A stretch of DNA of 9,812 nucleotides from Nitrospinae bacterium RIFCSPLOWO2_12_FULL_45_22 (GTDB lineage Bacteria; 2-12-FULL-45-22): the NCBI GenBank assembly GCA_001803565.1, contig MHDQ01000169.1, positions 1 through 9,812 on the forward strand, written 5' to 3'. Under the pieces are notes generated by a model. That model did no database searches, was not told the DNA's origin, and saw only the letters and a list, made by a program, of their open reading frames with translations. The position numbers were made by a program, and so were the translations under genes. Below, piece after piece: positions 5,662 to 9,812 of the stretch (positions are counted from its first letter, which is position 1; each line of letters begins with the position of its first letter).

Positions 5662-6806
5662 CAACCAATCAGATCAATAAATGTTCGGACCTGGGTCCTT
5701 AATCGTTCAGGGGCGGTTATCGCATAGTCTTCCTCAAGATATAAAATGGGCAGACCCATGGCCTCAAAATAGTCCTTCACATCAGGGACATCAAATCCAT
5801 GGGTATCGCAGAACCTAATTATATACAGGATAACACCCTCCACTTTGAACTCAGTGGCATATTCTTTGAGATAACCAAACCTATTCTCCAGGTCTTCCGC
5901 ATGGGTCCCTGTTCTGGGCTTATATGTACGAGGACAGGGGATCTTCATCAAATAATGACAAGCTAATGCCTCCAGTGGATCATCCCCTAACTCTACGTCA
6001 TGCCAAAACTGTCTGGTGCCGGTGCAGAGGTCATCCATGACTATATCAGCACCACATTGCTCGATCAATTCAATAAAACCAGTATCATCGATTTCACTTC
6101 CGTAGATAAGAATCCTTGGCTTTTCTTCCCCGGGAAGCTCTTTCCGGGCAGCGACTTCCGGGATAATGCTCTTCAATAATTCATGATACTCTCTTGCTGG
6201 AAGGGTCATTCCGGCTATCAATATTTGGGTCGCTTCAACCCCGGAAAGCAGCGGTGGATTATGCCGACGAAACCGGTATAATTCCCTTAGTAAAGCCCTA
6301 TTTTCATTATGCAGATGAATAGCCTGGACAAGGTTTTCAGGGGAAATCTCCTTTTGAGCATATCTCTCTAAACTCTGTTTAAATCTTTCCAGCTCCCTTT
6401 TGAAGAACTCTATAGAGGCAGTATGGGTCATATGAGGGACATCAATAAAATGAGAATAGGCTGGCTTAGCGTAATATTTCCAGATGTCATATATTCGCTG
6501 AACACTATCGCAGCTATGGGGCACCACCAAACCGTCGAGAAAATCATATTTACCCTTGACCGCTAGATCAAAGCAACTCCGGATGTAAGGACACATTAAG
6601 GTCTCTAGATAGGCATCGCCGCGGGTGACTTGCTCTTTTATATCCCCGGTAATTCTGCAGGGAACCAAATCGATAGCGGTCATCAATTCTATGGGAGGGA
6701 AGCAACAGAGATAGCCTATTATTTTTGATCCTGAAAGCCTTAAGTCTTCCGCCCTTCTGATTCTATTCTCATAAAGTTCTTTTACCCCGGCCAATCTCGA
6801 TGCCAT
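5661..6806 (-). CDS. 2-hydroxyacyl-CoA dehydratase / benzoyl-CoA reductase BcrC-like small subunit
   Basis: This is the smaller subunit of the HGD-D family heterodimer, 381 aa, in the normal range for BcrC/HgdB-like proteins. Probable [4Fe-4S] ligands are Cys72 (LMCPYIRSC), Cys99 (VPHSCDSVQRIYDIWKYY region) and Cys333 (IIRFCDTHGFDVP). The PHSCD...YDIWKYY block at 96-112 is strongly characteristic. A C-terminal Rossmann-like segment includes RILIYGSEIDD (231-241). The start ATG is preceded by AAGGAG (revcomp of 6818-6823) 11 nt upstream, located in the 3' end of the CoA-transferase gene, whose stop is only 3 bp away. The family requires an ATP-driven one-electron donor (an ASKHA-type activator), which is not in this window. 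The physiological acyl-CoA is unknown; the dehydratase role is favoured by the adjacent CoA-transferase and the opposing D-2-hydroxyacid dehydrogenase. Confidence 0.85.
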   Translation of the reverse strand: MASRLAGVKELYENRIRRAEDLRLSGSKIIGYLCCFPPIELMTAIDLVPCRITGDIKEQVTRGDAYLETLMCPYIRSCFDLAVKGKYDFLDGLVVPHSCDSVQRIYDIWKYYAKPAYSHFIDVPHMTHTASIEFFKRELERFKQSLERYAQKEISPENLVQAIHLHNENRALLRELYRFRRHNPPLLSGVEATQILIAGMTLPAREYHELLKSIIPEVAARKELPGEEKPRILIYGSEIDDTGFIELIEQCGADIVMDDLCTGTRQFWHDVELGDDPLEALACHYLMKIPCPRTYKPRTGTHAEDLENRFGYLKEYATEFKVEGVILYIIRFCDTHGFDVPDVKDYFEAMGLPILYLEEDYAITAPERLRTQVRTFIDLIG

Positions 6807-6809
6807 ATC

Positions 6810-8027
6810 TTAAATCACTCCTTCTTTTCTTAGCTGGGTTATCTCTTCTTCAGAGTACTCACCCATTTCTCGGAGGACTTCGTTGGTATGTTCCCCTAGT
6901 TCCGGAGCCGGGAGCCTGATGGTAGCAGGAGTTCTACTGTACCGGACGGCAGAGCCCACCATTTTTATCTTACCGAGGACAGGGTGGTTAAAATCCGTTA
7001 TATATTCATTCTCCACCACCTGAGGGTCAGAGGCTAAATCAGATACTTCTTGTATCTTCGCAAAAATAAAATCTCCTTTCTCTTGCAATATCTTTTCCCA
7101 TTCTTCATAAGTCCTAGTCGCAAATGTTTTATCGAGGATGGAGATCAATTCCTGGCTATTCTCTTCCCGCTTGGTCATATTTTCGAAGCGGGAGTCTTTT
7201 TCCAGCTCTTCAATACCCAGAGCACGGCAGAAGTCGGCCCAGTACTTATCTGCTTGCAGATGCGCCAGGGCAATCCATCTACCATCTTTACACTGGTAAT
7301 GATTCCATAAGGGATTGTCAGCTTGAGCCCTGGGCATTCGGGGTAATACCTTTCCCACCAGGAGACTTGCAGCTACATTAAGCCCTTGTAAGGTGACCAT
7401 ACTGCCTAAATGTGATACATCTACTTCTTGACCTATTCCCAAGCGTTCCCGGGCAAGGAGGGCTGCAAGCACACCATAGGCCAACATTATCGCGCCCATT
7501 TGGTCGGTAATGCCGCCCGCCATCCCCAGGGGCGGCATCTCAGGTTCTCCTATAGCCGTCATTATTCCTGACCTGGCCAACCCCTGATAATCCATAGCTG
7601 GCTTCTCGCTGTCAGGGCCTTTCAGACCATACCCAGAAGCTGTAGCATAGATAATCTTCGGATTATATTGCGATAGAGTGGCATAATCCATACCCAGTCT
7701 GGTAGCAACTCCTTTACGAAAGTTTTGCACAAACACATCTGCTTTCTTTACCAGTCGATAGATAATCTCTCTACCCTTCTCTTTCTTCAAGTCCAGGGCA
7801 AGACTCTTTTTATTGTGGTTATTGTATTCAAAATAGAAATTCCTTCCCCCAGCTAACAGGGTAGATATCCCTCTGGCCCTCTGTAATCCTCTACCAGGAT
7901 CACCACCAGCCCTATCTTCTATCTTAATAACCTCGGCACCCAAATCCCCCAGCAATGCCGTAGCAACTGGCCCCTGCTGCCAGACTGTCCAATCAAGAAT
8001 ACGTATCCCTTCGAGTAGCATACTCAT
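6810..8027 (-). CDS. Family III CoA-transferase (CaiB/BaiF)
   Basis: This enzyme transfers CoA between acyl-CoA and a free carboxylic acid, in this context probably activating a 2-hydroxyacid for dehydration as HadA or FldA do in Clostridium. The 405-aa length is normal. The N-terminal block GIRILDWTVWQQGPVA followed by LLGDLGAEVIKIED (to residue 38) is typical, as are the KKSLALDLK region (73-81) and FRKGVATRLGMDY (103-115). The catalytic aspartate should be Asp146 in AMDYQGLARSG, and the C-terminus has the family APELGEHTNEVL stretch (374-385). The start at 8027 is confirmed by AAGGAGGT at 8036-8043 with 8-nt spacing. It sits between the beta-gamma OFOR fusion (45 bp upstream) and the small dehydratase subunit (3 bp downstream), clearly in one operon. 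The CoA donor and acceptor are not predictable from sequence. Confidence 0.9.
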   Translation of the reverse strand: MSMLLEGIRILDWTVWQQGPVATALLGDLGAEVIKIEDRAGGDPGRGLQRARGISTLLAGGRNFYFEYNNHNKKSLALDLKKEKGREIIYRLVKKADVFVQNFRKGVATRLGMDYATLSQYNPKIIYATASGYGLKGPDSEKPAMDYQGLARSGIMTAIGEPEMPPLGMAGGITDQMGAIMLAYGVLAALLARERLGIGQEVDVSHLGSMVTLQGLNVAASLLVGKVLPRMPRAQADNPLWNHYQCKDGRWIALAHLQADKYWADFCRALGIEELEKDSRFENMTKREENSQELISILDKTFATRTYEEWEKILQEKGDFIFAKIQEVSDLASDPQVVENEYITDFNHPVLGKIKMVGSAVRYSRTPATIRLPAPELGEHTNEVLREMGEYSEEEITQLRKEGVI

Positions 8028-8035
8028 TGACCTTG

Positions 8036-8043
8036 ACCTCCTT
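8036..8043 (-). promoter_or_regulatory. Strong ribosome binding site of the CoA-transferase
   Basis: The minus strand reads AAGGAGGT, 8 nt before the ATG at 8027. It lies in the 45-bp gap after the OFOR fusion gene, which shows neither a terminator hairpin nor an obvious internal promoter. The CoA-transferase and dehydratase genes are thus probably transcribed with the OFOR. Confidence 0.7.
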
Positions 8044-8072
8044 GTTTATGATAGATTAACCTAAATCAGGGA

Positions 8073-9404
8073 TTATCCCTCGATAGCCAATCTTTCCCAA
8101 TAATTCAGGGCTTTAAGGTTTTCATCAGCGATATTTGTCGGCGCAGAGGATATTATAGCATCTTTCAAGGCATCAATAGGGAACAACTGGTTTTTATTCA
8201 ATACATACCCCAGGGCAACTAAGGCCAGGTTTTTTCTCCCCACCTCCTTTGCTTCAACCCAATCCTGAACCGGTATCCGGTATATACTATTTCTAAATTC
8301 AATATCCAGTTGATCTCTCAATGCATCATCAATGAATATCATGGTTTCATCTTTTATAGGCTTAAGTCTATCTCTTATTCGGTTAAGACCATCTCTGGAG
8401 ATGATGATAACCAGGTCAGGAACTTCTATCCCGGTATATAATATGGGCTTGCTGTGGAGGATTATTTCTGCAACGGAATAACCGGTCATTATGGTTATAG
8501 GGTAATCATCTTTTTGAGCGGCGTATAACCCGGATAAGATAGCTGCTCTACTGAATATAGAAGCGGCGGACCTAACTTTCTGCCCAGCGCTACCGGCTAA
8601 GATTATTCTAACCTTCTCTTTTAAATTATTATGATATTTACGAATAAGCCCACCGGGAGCCTCTTTTTGTGGGGTAATGAAACTTTGCCTATCGGTTGGT
8701 GGGACTGCCCGCTCTCGGTGAGGGGTCTTCTTTATTATCCCCATAGGCATATTAAGTTTATCTGATAATACTATAAAGCTTTTGCGGTTTATAGGGTTGC
8801 GGCTTACATAATAAGCGGTACAAAACTCCCAGATATCTAATAGGGAGAGTCCCTTACAGGATATAGCCTCAGCGATAATACCCCCTAAGTTATCCTCAAA
8901 TGCTGTGGCACGGGCAACAAAACTGGCTCCGTTCACTGCCACTGTAGCGCAAATGTCCATAGGCCTCTCTATACAGCCCGCAGGAGTAGAGGTAGTAAAG
9001 CTATCCGGGGGTGTGGTTACTGAATGCTCGCCACCAGTCATCCCAAAGTTGAAATTATTAAACACCAGGACAGTTAGGTCTACATTGCGCCTCGCAGCAT
9101 TTATTAGATGATGACCACCAATACCACACCCGCCATCCCCTATAAGAACAATTACAGCAAGCCCTGGGTTGGCAAGCTTTATGCCAGTCGCATAGGTAAT
9201 TGAGCGGCCATGTTGTCCATGGAAGGTATTGGTAGCAAAGTGATGATCAGATAATCCAACGCAGCCTATATCGGAGACTATAACAACTTTATTGGGAGGT
9301 AGGTTCAGGGTTTTTAGCGCTTCATCTAGTCTTTTTAGTATGATTCCGTGACTGCATCCGGGACAGAACTTAAATGGCAAGGTCTCTTTTATCAGATAAT
9401 CCAT
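8073..9404 (-). CDS. Fused beta-gamma 2-oxoacid:ferredoxin oxidoreductase subunit
   Basis: This single 443-aa protein combines two OFOR domains that are separate genes in the plus-strand operon. Residues about 1-205 are a TPP/[4Fe-4S] beta domain: Cys14 and Cys17 (FCPGCSHG), Cys48 (DIGCVGLSD) and Cys195 (WEFCTAYY) match the four cluster ligands. The TPP motif begins at GDGGCGIGG (89-97) and closes at FNNFNFGMTGGEHS (115-128). After a linker (about 206-263), residues 264-443 form a gamma domain. There, GSAGQK (271-276) replaces the usual GxGGQG, TGYSVAEI (307-314) occupies the usual RGGxS region, and KNLALVALGYVL (391-402) is the conserved helix. No internal Met with a ribosome binding site marks a separate gamma gene. 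The alpha gene ends 28 bp upstream. It probably makes acyl-CoA and reduced ferredoxin; the ferredoxin could feed the dehydratase. Substrate unknown. Confidence 0.85.
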   Translation of the reverse strand: MDYLIKETLPFKFCPGCSHGIILKRLDEALKTLNLPPNKVVIVSDIGCVGLSDHHFATNTFHGQHGRSITYATGIKLANPGLAVIVLIGDGGCGIGGHHLINAARRNVDLTVLVFNNFNFGMTGGEHSVTTPPDSFTTSTPAGCIERPMDICATVAVNGASFVARATAFEDNLGGIIAEAISCKGLSLLDIWEFCTAYYVSRNPINRKSFIVLSDKLNMPMGIIKKTPHRERAVPPTDRQSFITPQKEAPGGLIRKYHNNLKEKVRIILAGSAGQKVRSAASIFSRAAILSGLYAAQKDDYPITIMTGYSVAEIILHSKPILYTGIEVPDLVIIISRDGLNRIRDRLKPIKDETMIFIDDALRDQLDIEFRNSIYRIPVQDWVEAKEVGRKNLALVALGYVLNKNQLFPIDALKDAIISSAPTNIADENLKALNYWERLAIEG

Positions 9405-9432
9405 GAGAATTCAGATCACCCAACTACATTCC

Positions 9433-9812
9433 TTAATGGAGTTCCGCTAAAATGTGTGAGGGTGGTATGAGGTTACCGTCTAAACGCTGTATTCCTATCA
9501 GCTCCCTCTGGGCTACAAATTTACTTATCTCGTGTAGGTATTGACCATTATTCAATTCAGGGACGATGACCTTTTTAATACCCTTTAATGCCAGAGATAT
9601 ATCCCTTTCTGGAACTGGCCATAGGGTATACAGGATAAGGTGAGAAACCTTTTTACCTTTTTTACGAGCTATCTCCACAGCCTCTTTTACCGACCTGGCA
9701 GTCATCCCATAGCTTATTATCAATATGTCAGCGCCTTGATCGCGATCAAGATGGGTCAGGGCGATCTTATTAACTGCCTTTTTAATCTTAGCATCTAAAT
9801 GTCTGAGTTTCC
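9433..9812 (-). CDS. Partial 2-oxoacid:ferredoxin oxidoreductase alpha subunit (C-terminal end)
   Basis: The frame is open from the right edge to a TAA at 9433-9435, giving the last 125 residues of a second OFOR alpha subunit. Visible are the end of the linker (KLRHLDAKIKKAV) and most of domain II: ADILIISYGMTARSVKEAV, then HLILYTLWPVPERDI, and a C-terminus ending SHILAELH. These align by eye with the AYGSTARAARRAV and RPITLWPFP segments of the plus-strand alpha subunit, so the two are paralogs. An in-frame TTG at 9723 could be taken as a start but encodes the Leu of ADILIISYG in the middle of the conserved domain; the gene continues beyond the window. It lies 28 bp before the beta-gamma fusion, which has a weak GGTGAT-like site, and heads the visible part of the minus-strand operon. 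Confidence 0.87.
   Translation of the reverse strand, partial: KLRHLDAKIKKAVNKIALTHLDRDQGADILIISYGMTARSVKEAVEIARKKGKKVSHLILYTLWPVPERDISLALKGIKKVIVPELNNGQYLHEISKFVAQRELIGIQRLDGNLIPPSHILAELH

Noticed and set aside
5647-5664. Longer TTG start for the BcrB-like subunit (443 aa)
   Set aside because: The extra six residues are encoded by the AAGGAGG ribosome binding site itself. The ATG at 5646 has ideal 8-nt spacing from it.
4333-6806. Definite benzoyl-CoA reductase BcrCB
   Set aside because: No BcrA/BcrD, dienoyl-CoA hydratase or ring-cleavage genes are present. The family III CoA-transferase and the dehydrogenase fit 2-hydroxyacyl-CoA dehydration better.
9433-9723. Independent 96-aa protein starting at TTG 9723
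   Set aside because: The frame is open upstream to the window edge, and the residues before the TTG continue the alpha-subunit domain. It is the C-terminal part of a longer gene.

Overview
The window (about 9.8 kb, moderate GC) looks like chromosomal DNA of a strictly anaerobic bacterium. The reason is the gene content: two 2-oxoacid:ferredoxin oxidoreductases (OFORs), a family III CoA-transferase and a two-subunit iron-sulfur 2-hydroxyacyl-CoA dehydratase / benzoyl-CoA reductase-like enzyme. Several starts have strong AAGGAGG-type ribosome binding sites. This fits a Clostridia-like or Chloroflexota-like anaerobe, but the sequence alone does not settle the phylum. No RNA genes, insertion sequences or CRISPR arrays were found.

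Layout. Positions 1-362 (minus) hold the N-terminal part of an unrecognised membrane protein that runs off the left edge. Positions 363-791 are a divergent intergenic region with a candidate promoter on each strand, an 11-bp-stem inverted repeat and a doubtful 49-codon ORF. Positions 792-4312 (plus) are a four-gene operon: OFOR alpha (VorB type), beta and gamma subunits, then a D-2-hydroxyacid dehydrogenase. Positions 9812-4333 (minus) are a second operon, converging on the first with only 20 bp between the stop codons. In transcription order it holds the C-terminal end of a second OFOR alpha subunit (cut by the right edge), a natural beta-gamma OFOR fusion, a CaiB/BaiF-family CoA-transferase, and the small (BcrC-like) and large (BcrB-like) dehydratase subunits.

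How the genes could work together (inference from known pathways). A 2-oxoacid, for example from amino-acid transamination, can take two routes. Oxidative: OFOR makes acyl-CoA, CO2 and reduced ferredoxin. Reductive: the D-2-hydroxyacid dehydrogenase makes the (R)-2-hydroxyacid, the CoA-transferase activates it, and the dehydratase forms the 2-enoyl-CoA. The dehydratase family needs low-potential electrons, which reduced ferredoxin can supply. The locus therefore resembles a self-balanced, Stickland-like 2-oxoacid fermentation module. Not seen in the window: the ATP-dependent dehydratase activator (HadI/HgdC or BcrAD type), an aminotransferase, an enoyl-CoA reductase, and a ferredoxin-like delta subunit for either OFOR. 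The substrate is not identifiable from sequence.
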